From assembly GCA_902794535.1 (NCBI GenBank), contig CADBHQ010000008.1:81331-145330 (forward strand): DNA of 64,000 nt, in the 5' to 3' direction. The notes under the pieces were generated by a model. It did not search any database. It had not been told where the DNA came from and worked only from the letters and a program-made list of their open reading frames with translations. Position 1 is the first letter of the stretch, and each line of letters starts with the position of its first letter. This document shows positions 25,140 to 40,200 of the stretch, piece by piece. The translations under genes and the position numbers were made by a program. The DNA is from Fibrobacter succinogenes. Its GTDB lineage: Bacteria; Fibrobacterota; Fibrobacteria; Fibrobacterales; Fibrobacteraceae.

Positions 25140-25184
25140 CCATCACTTTCTAACTGTAAAATTTTAAATAAAAAACAAAAACTA

Positions 25185-25205
25185 GGCATTCCTGAGGGGG
25201 ATGCC
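25185..25205 (+). promoter_or_regulatory. Hairpin in the leader of the giant gene
   Basis: GGCATTCC-TGAGG-GGGATGCC (8 bp with one T-G pair) ends 3 bases before the GGGAG ribosome-binding site of the 25219 start. It lacks a T-tract. It could be a processing site or affect translation. Confidence 0.45.
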
Positions 25206-25218
25206 ATTGGGAGTTATT

Positions 25219-28200
25219 ATGTCCAAGAAGAACAACAAGAAAAATTCCACCCGTAAGAACTACAAAATCGAAGCTCTTGAACCGCGCCTGATGATGAGTG
25301 CAGACCCGGTCATTGATTTTTCTGATTTAGATGTAGTCGACTCACAACTTGCTGATCTTAGGGATGCTGCAAAGAATGAAACAGCGTCAACCATTTCTGC
25401 ACAAACACAGTCTGTTGTATTTCAGTTGACAGATAGTGCTGACCAGTCTCTGACAAAAATTTCCGATTTTCTGAATAATGTTGATTCAAGCATAGAAACT
25501 TTTGTTGAAAATGCTTTTGATTATGCTAAGAATAATGCAAAGGCTTATATTGATAGCTATAATAAAGCCAATCCTGATTTAGATCCCAAAGACTATATTC
25601 ATTCTATTGGAATATCTGATTTTTTGACTTATGTTAAAGATTATATAGATTCAACCGCTGCCTCTTATTCTTTTAAAAAGATTGATGGCTCCACGATTGA
25701 TATCGGTTATAAGTATAATGGTACTTTTGATCTAAATGAACTTGGTTTTGGAAGTGCTGTTGACTATTTAGATGAATTTAAGTCCGTAAAGAATTTTATT
25801 GTTGATGCTGATATTTCTTTCTCGCTGAATTTGAATAGCGATAACGATACTATCGCTCTTGAAGATACTAATGATATTGCCGTTTCTGTTTCTATAGATA
25901 AGGTGTCGGCAAAGATAGATAATCTTGGTGCAAGTACCAAGTTTATGAATATCGAAGTGAATGAAGTTCTTGATAAAGCGGAAAAGACTCCCGATTTGGT
26001 GATTGATTTGTCTTCGGGAAAATTGAATACGAATTTTGATTTTGAGTTTGACATTGATTCGAAATCTCTCCCGTTTGATTTTGAAAGTGGTAAGTATCTT
26101 GAGGTGTCCGGGACTGATTCGCTGAATGTAAATGTATCGTTCCCTGATGTAAAGATGAAAAATGATCCGACAAAGGTTGATTTTTCGTTGGATAGTTTGT
26201 TAAGTGCGATTGATGTGAAACAATTGCCGTTCTTAAAAGATTTTCAGTTTACTTTTAATAAGACGCAGTATTCTTTAGGTGATGTTGAAAATCTTGTCGG
26301 ACAGTTGAATGAATATTGGGCTCGCGCTTCGGTTGCTTTGAATGGAGTTGTTGATGCCGATAACAAGGAAATGGATTTCTCTAATTTAGAAAAATTCTTT
26401 GATATTCTTTGCCAAAACAAAGCGACTGAAATTGATGACATTTTCAATACAATAAAACTGTATAAAGAAAATTCTGAATCTGATTTTGTAAATATATTTG
26501 TAAACTCTGGTTTGACAGGTATTCCTGCATCAACATTAAAAAAACTTGCACTTGGTGATGCCAATAATCCAACAACATTTACCTTGGAATTTAAACCGAA
26601 CTTAAAAAACCTTGCAAAGGAAATTGATTTAAATCTTTTTAAACTTGATAAACTGAATGATTTTGTTGTCGATGCAACATTGAAGGTTGATGTCAAGGTT
26701 TGTCTTGACAATGAAACCTTGAAATTTAAAGAAATTTCGTTAAATGACTTTGTAATTAAATTAACCAAACCGTTTACTAACGAAAATGTTCACATAGGCT
26801 TATTTGATACAAAACTTTCGGGAACATTTGATTATACGATAAATGTTGATGCAAATGGCTTGAAGGATTTCTCGATTGAATTGAAGTGTGATGATATTGA
26901 AATTAAATCTCAAAATGCTTCTATTTACAAGAAACCCGCAGGAACGCCATCTTTTGACTTTAAATTTAATAAGGTAGAAAGTGTTTGGGAATTTCCGGAT
27001 AAGTTAAAAAAATATTTCTCCTTGACAGGAGAATCTCTTGCGAATAATGTTTCTGTTTATCTAAATTCATTGCGTACATCGCTTCGGGCTTTAGTTGAAG
27101 ATAAGGTTAAGCTAGATTTCTTGAATGGTTCGGCGGGTAGTATTGTTGCTGATGCGATTGCAAAGATTGATTATGTCATAAATGGCGGTACGTTAGATGG
27201 TTCTGATGTTACGGGTATTTTTATAAATCAATCCGGCTCGGTTAAAGCGAATTTTACTAGTGTAGAAGCTTTAGCAACAGCTTTTAATACTGTATGGAAC
27301 AAGGTGTTTAAACTTAGCTCTGTTCCGTGTGTAGTGTGTTATGCTAACGATAAGAATGAATTAAAAACTGTCGCAGAGTTTGATGCTCTTTCACAGAAAC
27401 AACGAGACGCTTTTGTTTTTGATCATTTTGTTTTGAAATTCAACCTTTCCTTTGGTTTTGAAAAAAGCTTGGATTTGAATCTCGTTGATTGCTTGGGTAA
27501 TAGCTTCACGAATGTTTCTACTTACGGCTCTATAAATGCGAAAGGTAATGCAGGAATCGTATTCTCGCTTGATGTGAATTTTGATGATGAAGGTCTTTTG
27601 AATGATACGATGCTGTTGGGAGCGCTTTGGGGAATGGATCCGACTGACCCAATGCCCCAAAACGAGGATTACTATGAAACAAATAAGATTGTTAAGGTAA
27701 TTAGTGGCGATGAAGTCTCGTTTGATGTATTTGATAAGACTCAAAAAAAGGTTGTAGAAACCGTAACTGTAAAAAATGATCCGAAAAAAGGAGGAGTGTC
27801 GTTCTCCTATAAAAATGGATCTTCCGTACAATGCTTGTATGAAAATGATCAAATAATCGTAAAATATTCAGGTGAATTTGAGGTTCGTTCATCTGATGAA
27901 CCTCATGCATATGCAGAATTACGTCTCGGTAGTGGAGTTCTTCAATCGACGCTAATCTGTACTGTGGATGATGTTACGAATTGGTCTAAAGACTTGTCAT
28001 TGGAAATAGAGTCTAAGGATTCAAGTAGTAAAGGTACCTTAAAGATTGAAAAAGATATTCTAAGTAAATTGAGCGATGTTATTTCATCTACAGAAACTAA
28101 AAATGACCTTATTTTGAAGGATTTGTTGAATCAGTACCTCAATTTGCATTATCAACCTAATAGTGATATTAGTCTTGGCAAAATAAATGTTCTGTTGAAT

Positions 28201-31200
28201 GAAGGCTGTTCTATAATGAATACTTATGGCCTTTATGTTGTAAATGTTCAATGGAACGCATCTACAAATACATATACAATTCGCTTTGGGTGTGATCCGT
28301 CAAGAATCCAAAATTATGATAAAGAGGATTATTCCCACCAATATAATCTTTTAAATAGTTCGGGTACCGTTGATTATATGCGAACCTCAGAAGCGCTGAT
28401 ATCGACAGGTAAGATTGGTGATACTTTCGGAGTTGTGCTTGAAAAATATGTGTTGTCTGGTGATAAGTTGGAACTAGATGAAAGGGAGTACCTTGATTTT
28501 GGATCTTTAGCGAGTAAGACCGAAGCTGAAGTATTGAAGGCTTTGCCAAAATTAGGAAGCAATTATACTTTCTCAATTAATTCGGAAGTTGATGCTGGAG
28601 GCAAAACGGTATATACTCTGGTTGCGACACCCAACAATGTTGTTACCGGATATTATGCGATTGGAAGTGGTTCTACAAGTGATACGAAAATCCTTGAACG
28701 GTATGCCTTTGTTAATAATGAAGCAAAGCTTGTTGAGTCAAAAAAAATAACGCTTGGTAGTACATACGCGGGTCCTTTTGATAGTCAACCTCTTGCTACA
28801 TCGAGAAAAAATGCCTTAGAAGCAGAATTGAACGCTCTGTTCTATGATGCTTATGAAGTGGATGTGGACAAAAATTCTGAGGGAAAATTTACCTTATCCA
28901 TAAAGGTGAAAACAACAGTCAATGAAGTTTATCGAGCTTTGATTTCGGATAAATTTATGACAATGACTGTTACAGGTAGTGGCTCTACGACACCGCAGTA
29001 TCTGTATGTAGATACAAAATCTTGCAGCAATGTATCTAGCCTTGCACAAGTAATTTTGAATAGTGCAGAGTCTCAGAAGATTACGGAATTAAAATCTGTT
29101 TCTGTAAAAGATGGGAAACTGCTGTTTACCTTTGATAATGGAACAGCTGTAAACTGTGCTTGTCTTGTATTAGATTCTACATCGACACCCGCAAATACAA
29201 ATGATTTTACACTAGAGTATGATAGTGCTTTGAGCTTGTCTCCGAAGAGTGTTGATTTTGAAACGTTGATGATTAAGGGTAGCAGTGTAGCCTTGGATTC
29301 CGAATTAGGAGCTATTGTTGAGGCTATCAATGATGAAATTAATCCGAGTCGTGATGACAATAAGCCAACATTGTATTTCACTGATGTCGATGGAAATGCG
29401 TTGGGCCATTTGGAATTCAGATCGAAAACTGCGTTTGAATTGAAAAATGTGGGAGCAAGTAAGATTCTTGAAAAACTTGGCTTTGTCGCGGCGAAGTCTA
29501 TTGAATACGGGAAGAATGATTTCCGTATTATCGGAAAGGCTTTGTTGGGAATAGACTGGTCTAAGTTAATTGATTTTACTGCTGGTGCAGAATTGAATGT
29601 GTCGGCAAATGCAGAATTGACTTTGAGTGACACAATTATTGTTGCTCCTAGTACAAATGCAAATACAAATAAAGACAATATTGAATTTGTTGTTCAACAT
29701 GCAGATTCTGATTTGGTTGTAAATGCAATTGTGCAGAGTAACGGCTTGTTTTATAGAATAGTTGATGTTGGTTATGATGAACTGGCCAAAGCACCAACTT
29801 TAATTGTTCGAAAGTATGCAGAGGGCTATGCAGGCGACACTTCTAAAATGTTGGATAGTACTGTAACTACGCTCTCTTATTTAGGTGGAGCTGTTGCGAC
29901 AGTTGGCTTTGTCGATGTGAATCTTGTGGCAAACGGCCATGTTGGTTTTGAAGCTGATTTTACTTTGAAGAAAACAGATAAAAAAGATGATGGCAATTTC
30001 TTAGGCTATGAGATTGTTCCGAAATATAATGGAACTGAGCTCGTTTCGAATGTAAAATCGAAAAATGAGTCTGGATTGCTGAAAAATATGATGTTCTCAA
30101 TAGATGCCTTTGTAGATATTGGTAACACCATCAGTGAAAATATTGGCCATGCAGATATTGCTATTAATAATGAAGGAAAACTAGACGCTTCTAGTAATCT
30201 GACTTCTATTGCAAATAATGCGGTAAAGTTGTTTGGTGAATTTAATTCGGAAAAACTATTTGCCATATTAGAAAGTCTTGTAGATCGTTTACTAGATGTA
30301 ACCAAAAAAACAAATATCAAGATCCCGGTTATTAATAAATCTGTTAGTGACTTGGTGAATGTTGCAAATGATATTCGCGATATCGTAAATAAGTTGCGTG
30401 CAGATAAGATTTACACATTGCAGGGCTTAAATGACCAGTTTAATAAGTATTTAACTGATTTTGGTTTGCTCGCTAAGAGTGCTGTGTCGCCATTCTTGAT
30501 GAAGCTAGAGTCCAATGAGTTGGTGTTTAATGTAGATATTGATAAGTTCTTCAGTACCGTACAGCAGTTTAGCTTTGGAAGTAGTTCTGCTGGTATTAGT
30601 GGAAATGCGGACTTGAAGGTTACTGGTGATTTTTGGCTCAAGTTGAGTGCAAGAGCCTCTCTAAAGGATTCTTCTTTTGATCTTCTTCTTGATGATGCGA
30701 TTTTATTTGGTGCGGAAGTCAATATTCTTGGTCAAAAACTATCTTTTAATTTGGGCCTAGATGGTATTTCTGATGACAATTTACTTGCAAATCTAATCAC
30801 GGTTGGGTCAAATGATAATTCTTCTTGTATAAAGGCTTCTGCGTCGTTGTCGGGCTCATTTGGGTTTGATAAAAGTAAATATACAAATGGATTGTCTGTT
30901 AGTGAATTGGGAAAAAGTGGAACGGTTACATGTGATTTAGATGTAAAGTCCTACGGCGAATTGCCAATTAGTGTGGCTAATTATAGCCTGGGAAAAATTA
31001 TTATCGGAAAATCAAATGGAACTGACGGTGTTTATGCCTTTACATCTAATGATGCAAATTATTCAGTAAAGGATGCGGCTAGTGGCACTTCTCCGTTCAA
31101 ATTTGATGTTATCAAAGAAAAAACGGTCAATGAAAAGAATGCCTATGATCTTGCAAAGAATAGCTTTATTATAGACTTCTCGGATGTTTATAAGAAAATA

Positions 31201-34200
31201 TCTGACCTTGTCGATGGTAATGTTGGCTGGTTTGACAAGATTAAATTGGCTATTACAGGGTTCAACAAACTATTCGATACGTTGGAATCTCAGCTGAATA
31301 GCGGGATGATGAGTAGTGTTAAGAGCGTACCTGTTGTAGGCTCTGCTTTGAGTGGTGGCGTTGACTTTTTAGGTGATCTTAAGCGAAAAGTTCTTGAGCC
31401 GTTCTCGGATTTTGTATACGAAACATCTGGTATGACGGCTGAGATGGTTGCTCAAAAATTAAATGAGCTGTTCTTTACATACTTGAAAAAAGTACCCGCA
31501 GGACAAACAGCTCCTTCGATTAGTGTTGGAGCCGGTTTAGATGCTTGGAAAAATGATGTTGGCGATGGAATATATTATCGTTCCGGCAATGATTATGCGG
31601 AATGGTTCTTAAGATTAGGTGGAGATTATAATTTTGGAACCGATATTGGTCTTGATTTGGGCTTCCCTGGGCTTGGCCTTGAAACTGAAGGGGGTGTTTC
31701 TCTAAATCTTGGATGGACTTTGGAATTCGGTTTCGGCGTTTCTAAAGAAGGTGGGCTCTATTTCATTTTCGAAGATGGGAATGAATTGGATGTGACGGCT
31801 TCTACGAAGTTTGATGAGAATACTAAGATTTTGGGAAAACTTGCTGGGCTAGGCGTTTCTCTTAAATTTGATAGCGACGACACTGTATCTTTGGGCTTTG
31901 GGATAAATTTAGATGGCTCCAATAAGGATTATGCCTTAAATCAGAATCTCGTTGGAACGATTAGTGGCAAAACTGGTAAGAGTGGCAAATTGGCCAAGGT
32001 AAGTTTGTCCAATGCTTTGGGCAGTTTCCCTGATTTTAATTATAACGCCTCTGCAGATTTGACTCTTGATATGAAGGTTGGGGTTTTGAAGGATGTTAGC
32101 AGTTCTTCAGATGCTCCGAAGTTCCCGAATATTAGCGGAACATTTGATTTCCATTGGGATAAAGATCGAGGTGTGTACGGCCTTGGTTTTGATTCGATGA
32201 AAATCAACATGGGTACCTTTATTAGTGGTGTTCTTGGACCCATTGTTTCTAAAATCCAGAAGGTGGTGGAACCGCTTGAACCGCTTATCGACTTTTTGAC
32301 GACCCCGTTCCCAGTTCTTGACGACCTTGGCTTTACTTATACGCCGCTCAGTCTTGCTAAGGAATTTAGCAAGGGCAAGTTCGATGACCGGATGGTATAT
32401 GCAATTAAGGATCTTATTGAAATCAGTAAGAAGATAAAAGCCTTTGGTTCAAAGGATATTGAAATTAATTTAGGAAGTATGGCTCTTATTGGAGGCCTAG
32501 TTGGAAATAGTGATGAAGTAGATGCTTTTATTAAAGGTGCAAAATCTGTTTCAGACTTCAGTGTTTCTAGCTATGCGAAGCCAAGCTCGACTCTAAAGAA
32601 TGAAGCAGCTTCTAAACTTTCAGGAGCTGGGCTGAATGTTGGTGATGGTTCCTGGAGATTTGTTTGGGATAATCCGACTGATGTGTTTAAGCTGTTGCTT
32701 GGTCAAGATATCGCACTTGTCGAATATGACATGCCTAAGCTGACATTTAGCTTTGACTGGAGTACATTCATTCGTATTTATGGCCCGCTTGGAGCTCGTT
32801 TAGGATTGTCTCTTGGCGCAAGCATTGATCTTGGCTTTGGTTACGATACTTTGGGAATCCGTCAATGGATTGGAAGCGACTATAAGGATTATAGCAGACT
32901 TCTAAATGGTTTTTATGTAAATGATTTGCGTGATGGCGTTGATGTCGATGAACTTTCTTTCCACGGTGCGTTGACTGCAGCTGCTGAATTAAATGCTGGT
33001 GTTAAGGCCGGTGTTGGCGGCGGCGTTGGAATTAATATCGGATTTAACCTTTACGATCCGAATAAGGACGGCAAAATACGCTTAAATGAAATTACGAGGA
33101 CTATTGAGTCTGATGGTCTTTTCGGAATTTTTGATGTCAAGGGTAAGATTACTGCAAAACTTTATGCATATGTCGACCTGTTGTTCTTTAGTAAAGAATG
33201 GAACATTACGGGCGATAAGACATTGTGTGACTTTGAATTTACTCGAACAGCTACGCCTGTGATGATTTCAAAGTCGGGTGACGATGTTGTTGCGAATGTC
33301 GGCTCAAATTCTACGAGCCGTGTAGCAGTGGATGAATACAATGTTTCTTTGGAAGATGGTGATGAAACATTGTCATTAACTATTAATGGTGAAACTATTA
33401 GTGATGGTAAGCATACTGAATCTACAACGAGTAAATTGATTATCAATGCCGAAAAAGGCGATGATAAGATTATTTTGAAAACAGAAAAAAATGCTGCGAA
33501 ATTTGATATCGAAATTAATGGTGGCGACGGTGATGACTATATTGATTTATCTGGATTGACTCTAGATGCGGGGCATTATGTTATTATCAAGGGTGGTGCT
33601 GGCGTAGATTCGATCATTGGTGCTCATGGTCTAAATATTATCTTTGGCGATGAGGGTGTACTCCGCGTTGATGATGAAAAAAACGATGATGGTACCCATA
33701 AGGCCTATCGCTTAGTTGCAGAAACGAATGTTGAGGCAAATAAGGCTGGTGGAGATATTATCATTGGTGGGTCTAAACACGATATCATTTTTGGTGGTGC
33801 AGGCAATGACCAAATTGATGGTGGTGCTGGCGTAGACTACATTTTCGGTGATAGTGGAAAGTGGTCTATAGAAACAACACTTACTTCAAAAGACTTGAAT
33901 GATAAAGATGCTGATGGAAGAGTTTCTGCGGCCCTTCGAAACATTGCACCGAAGATGCTGACGGGAGATACCAATAAAGACGCTGTTCTTATTACTCGCA
34001 CTGATATCAGTTTAGATGGTGGTAAAGATACACTTATTGGTGGTGCAGACAAGGATGTAATTTATGGTGGTGGCGGCGACGATCATATCGATGGTGGTGC
34101 CGGTGATGACGAAATTCATGGTGAAAAGGGACATGATCGTATTCTAGGTGGCTCCGGTAATGATTCCATTTCCGGTGGAGATGGAATGGACATTATTTTT

Positions 34201-37200
34201 GGCGATAGAGTTCAGGTTTTGAACAATGATGTAGCTGCACCTTTTGTCGTTGGTTCGGATGTTGCCACTACATTTAGCCATGAATTTATCGAGGCTCAGT
34301 TTGGTAAAGTGTCTTCGCCTAAAACTTCTGTTAAGAATGCTGATTTTGAAATAAAACTTACAGATGAATCAGGAAATCCTGTTAAATATGCAAGTGAACT
34401 CAGCAGTATAACCAAATCTTCAGATACAGTTGGTTTGAATGGCAACGATACCATCAATGGGGACGATGGCAATGACCTTATCTTTGGTGATGGCGGTGCT
34501 GATGACGAAAATGGTGGTATCGACACCATTTATGGTGGCTTAGGCAACGATATTATCGATGGTGATGGTGGCAGCGATACCATTAAGGGTGGTATAGATA
34601 ATGATATCATCTACGGTGGTGATGGCGATGACATCATTGATGGCGGTGCCGGTAACGACAGCCTGTATGGTGATAATGGCGTAACGGATTACGAGATTGT
34701 TTCTGGCACGAATGATGTTGGTGATATACTTGTAAATGGTTTCAGCGTTGAAAATAGACTTGTCTTTGGTGATAACTTGGGCTTGCATGGGAAAATCTAT
34801 GAAAACGCCAAGTCTAAAGGAACTGGTGGTAATGACAAGATTTCGACTGGCCCGGGTATGGACTTTGTCGATGGTCAGGGCGGTAGCGATAGAATTACCG
34901 TAAAACTGATGGGCGACGATTCCACGAATTACGCCAATATTACGGATTCGGGTAAAAATGGCATGGATTCGCTCTTTGTCGAAGGCACTGAAACAGATGA
35001 CCAGTTGCTCGTGCGCATGAACGATGATAAAACTCTCGGTTTTGTCGCCTTGTTGCCTGTTGATAAGGAAGAAAGGACGAATAAAGACGATAATACGCCG
35101 TTCAAACAGAAAAATTCCAATATCGAACGTGTCAATATCATTAAGAGCAGCGTGGACAGCGAAGCGACCCTTGGTGTTAATGTGTTGAATGTTAATGCCA
35201 ATGGCGGTAACGATAAAATTTATGTAGATGGAACCGTCGAAACGACAAATATTAATGGCGGTGCCGGTAACGACGGCTTTGTTGTGGGCCAACTCTATAA
35301 TTCTGCTAGAACGAATACTGAAGCCGCAAAGATTCAAAATATAGATGAGTTCAACTCTGTTGAAACGAATGAAGAATCGTTCTTGAGCGATGGAGTTACT
35401 GCCGGTACAAGACTGAATCTTGAAGGTGGTTCCGGTAGTGATGACTTTGTTGCCTTGAATAATGTTGGCACTTTGAATATGTCTGGTGGTAAGGATGACG
35501 ACAAGTTCAGCGTTTATTCCTTCCGTCAGAAAGAAAAGGTTGGTGACGAATATAAGGCATTTGAACGCGGTGCCGTGCTTATTGATGGCGGCAAGGGTAA
35601 CGACTCGCTTAATATTCGTGGAACCGATGATGACGATACCTTTGTTGTGACCAAAGAGGGCATGCTGAGTGACCTTGTGGCTATTAAGGCTGCAGGTGTT
35701 GAAAGTACCCAGTTCGATGCTGCTGCTGGCGATGACATGTTCCATGTTTTGAGTAACAACGCCGGTGATGTTACTGAACTTAATGGTGGTATGGGTAACG
35801 ACACCTTCAGTATGGGTGGCCTTGATGAAGATATCAAAAATCTCCGCAGTGCCAATACGGATGGTCAGAATGTTGAATTGACCTACGAAATTGTTGGCGG
35901 TGAAGATGCCGATGTATCGCGTGCAGGTCAAAGCCAGAAGGAAAGCTTTACGCTTGTGGATACAGACGTTGAACCAGCTGTGTTTATTCTCAAGAAGGAA
36001 GGAAGTGACTATAAGATTACAGAATCTCCTGATATATTCGTTGAAAAAGAAGGTAGCGAGGCTGTATTCTACGTCGGTTGCGCTGGACTGAAGACTGGCG
36101 AATCTATTACGGTTGTAATTAGCGCCCCGATGCTTTCTAATATGGACTTTAACCGAGGTGATCGCGGGTTCATTGTTAAATCGGAACAGCCTGATTCTGT
36201 ATGGGGTACGACTACGCGAGTTGTCTTGTCCGGAAATACTCCTGTCGCTGTTCACGTGAAGGCTCTTGCGGATGGTTTGCTGGAAGAAGGTGCCCGTAAA
36301 GCTATTGCCGTTTCTAGTACATGGAGCAATGGTTCTAAACTTTTAACCAAGTCCGTGACATCTGTAGGTGTTACTTTTGCTGGGGATAATAAAAATAGTG
36401 CTATTGCGTCTCTAAAAAAGAATCCCTTTGTTTGCACAGAAGACTTTGTTTATAATGGTAACAATGTCTTCAAGATGAGTTCCATCTTGAATAAGAATGG
36501 TGGCAAGGATGTTTCTAATGATATATCAATTTACGTTAATGGCGTAAAAACGTCTAATAAGGCTTCAGTTGGCGAAAATGGCCTCATTACTATAAATGGT
36601 CTTACGGCAACAAGTGGTGATACGATTACGATAAGCGTGCGTACTGCTGCTCTTCGTATTGACGATTCTAAGGTTGCTTTGGCCTACGAAGGTGCTACAA
36701 TTACATCTGTAAAGGTGGACGGAAACGCTATCGGAACCTTTGTTTCTAAATGCAATCAGTATTATGAATTGAATGGCAATGTCATTACATTCTACAATGG
36801 CCTTACCGGCCAACCCATGACGATGCATGGTGTTGTCACTGTTGAAGGAGTCGGCTTTGATAGTAACTATGAATGGGAAAATTATACGGGTGCAAGTACG
36901 GCCGCTCCGATTCATAGCTCCTCGACGGGTGGATTCCTTACAATTGAGCAACATTCCTATGTGCTCACGGAATCTATGTCGAATGATGATGATTCGTCGG
37001 ATGAAGATGCTGATCCGTCGAATAGTGGTGCAACGACAACCCCGACGATTGATTTTACATCGCAAACGTACAATATTACTTATAACGATGCTAAATCAAT
37101 TCCTGATGGCAAGAAGGTATATGTCAAGATTACTCCGACCATGCTTTTGGCGAATTCTCGCGATTCGCAAATGTATTCTCGCTTGAGTATTTCTTGTGCT

Positions 37201-40200
37201 GATTCAATTGTCAATGCTGATGGCTCTATAACGATTTACTTTGATAACACAATCGAAACTCGTTCTGTAACGGTAACGGCCGTTTGCGATGATCAGATCG
37301 ATGATTATGGCTTGACCACAGTTACTGAACAAGCAAAGTCAATCGAACCGATTGATGGCGCCGTTTATGCTTACGGATATGGAAAAAGCATGGATTTGGA
37401 TACGGGTAATCCGGCCATGCTGAAATACAACCATGTCATAGAAACGGGTGCGAATAAGCCTCAACGCGCTGTTCAGTTTAACGAATTGAATAATTTTGAC
37501 AGCAATAAATTGTTCAGGATTGTCGATAACGCATCAAATGCGGAATCGAATGTAGTTGAAATTGAGTTCAAGTCGCCAACTCCACAGTCTATAGCACTTT
37601 TGAAGTCTATCGGTTTTAATTTGAAGGATGACTTTGACTGGGATGCTTGTTTGAATGACGCTGAACTCATGAACGAGTTCTTGGCTCAATTTGAACACAA
37701 AACATTCAAGTGGGTTGTTGAGATTACGAAGAATGTCGGTGCTGAAGACGAAAAAATTGATCAAACCGATACCGTTGTTGCTGCAAAATGGTTGCGTGTT
37801 GAATCAGCATCTTACAGCGACGAAAAAATTGCTCTTGATCTGAACGAAACAATTTCTATTCCTACAGCTAAGGAGGGAGAAACTGTAAAGAACGCTCTGA
37901 TTTCTCGCAATAGGGATTCGATCTTTGTTGACGAAATGGCTTCGGTTGACCGCCTGTTCGTGAATAACCAGAAGGACGAGAAGAATCATCTTGGTGACAA
38001 TGCAAGTTCATTGAATGCGTTCAAGGATAAATCTGGAGTTATAAGCAACGAAGAGAAAAATGCGATAACAGCTAATCCTGATATTAAAAATAAGGAAGCT
38101 CTCCTTAAGAACCTTGGTTTGGCGGAAAATCGTGTGATGGAATTTGATTCCAACGCATTGCGATTCAACCACTCCGATATCGGTTCTCGTGGTATTGTCG
38201 CAGCCCAGATGGAATACGGTGAATACAACCTTGGTACTGGTAAGGATCGTGTTGACGTCAAAAAGACTCTGTATCGTGATGATGCTTTCAGAACATTCAC
38301 CGTGGTGAATACGGGTGATTCTGGAAACAAGAATCTTGGTGATAACGTCGGCACGGCTACGATTACTAGCTCTTCTTACAAGAATGGATTGTTCTGCTAC
38401 GAGATTACATCGGATGATTTGTGGGAAAAAGCCTCTTATGATTCTAGCGCCATTTATTATGTGGATGCTGAAATCAAGAAGCTCAAGAGTGATGGTTCCA
38501 ATGAGTATGAAACCGTTGGAATTCAGCGCCGCGAAGTTGTTGGCGATTTCTCTACGACTGATGGATTCAATATCAAGTATGACTTTATCCTTGCTGAAGG
38601 TGAAGAACTTGGAAACTTGACGTTTACCCAGGCTGAATTTGACGATGAAATTGTCATAAGTAAGCATCAGTCTGATCGCGAAAATGGAAATTCTAAGGTG
38701 GTTTGCAGTGGTACGAATGTTTCTAAAAACGTATCTGCCCCTGCAGAAGAATCTGCTGCAACTGAAACACCTGTTGCAAGTGAAGAACCTGCCGCAGAAG
38801 GCGATACTCCTGCTGTAACCGAGGAAACGGGTGCGGCTGAATCGGAATCTTCTACTGCTGATACTCCGGCTGAAACTGAAACGACTGGGGAAGAAGGAAC
38901 TGCAGCGGCTGATGCAGAAAAGCCTGCTGGACCGAGCGGAAACGTTTATTCGTTCACGATGAATGCAGATGACTTGTCTCAGTTTAAGAACAAGTATGCT
39001 GACTTTGGCACGGCAAAGAAGAATGCTGATGAAATTACCGAAGGTGAAGGCCAGAATAAAAAGACCAGAACTCGCGATACTAATGCCTATGCGTTCAATC
39101 TCTATGTAGATGCCACGATGAGCGACGGTAGCGTGCAGCGCCGCGTCGTGAATGGAATGACTGAAAATACTTTCGGTATCGACCGCGACTTTACGTGGTC
39201 TGCTGGTGTAACGATTGTCTCTGTCAAGTTCGCCTATGGTTACGAAGGCGATGGTCAGCTGGTCGTTAACGCTCAGTCTGGTAACGATAAGATTGACGCT
39301 TCTAGCTCGAGTGTCACCCGCAACGATATGGTGGCATTCGGTGGCTTTGGTGACGACTATATTACCATGAATAAGGGTGGTATCGCATTCGGCGACCGCG
39401 GCCAGGTGAAGTACGATAACGGCAAGGTGAACGGTGTTGAGGTTGGGGAGACGATTCTCGGTTCTACTGACGGAGATAGTAATCACAATGGCGGCATCGA
39501 TTACACGACAGGTATCCGCAAGAATCATGGTGACGACACAGAGAACAAAGGCCCAGTATATCGCTTGCAGACGGATGGCGTGAACCGCGACGCTCGCGAA
39601 ATCCGTTCGATGGACGATAGCAATGAAGATAACGGTATCGACCTTATCAATGTTGGTGGCACGAACAGTGTGGTCATTGGTGGCGACAAGGCCGATGTAA
39701 TAGTCATTGGTGGTGACAAGAACGTAGCCCTTGGTGATAACGGCCGAGTCTTGTACAACAACGCCCAAAATGATGAAGCTGTCTATGGCGATAAGCTCGG
39801 CTTGGGTATGCACATTGTCGAAACCACGAGTGACGCTGTTGGCGAAGTCGATAACATTGTCATTGCTGGCAACAAGAACGTTGCCATGGGCGGTGCTATG
39901 GGTGACTCCATTCGAATCACCGGTGCCGATAACGTAGCCATTGGTGATGGCGGTAAGTATACGGTTGAAGCAGAACGTCTGTACGCTGAAAGTAAGAGCG
40001 ATACTATCGGTGGTCAGGACTACATCAGCACGGGTGATGGCAAGAATGCTGTTATCGGTGGTACGGATAAGGATACAATCTATACGGGTGCTGGAAACGA
40101 TGCCATCATTGGTGACGGCGGTAAGATTGTTATGGATACCGACCGCAACGCGTTGATGATGACGAATGCAGGCCGTAATATCAATAAGGATGATCCGAAC

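Noticed and set aside
25201..25218. Upstream ATG as start of the giant protein
   Set aside because: It lies inside the 3' arm of a hairpin and has a poorer ribosome-binding position than the ATG at 25219; only six residues differ.
34540..36255. Open frame of 571 codons antisense to the giant gene
   Set aside because: Same cause as above; no recognisable domain and no ribosome-binding context.
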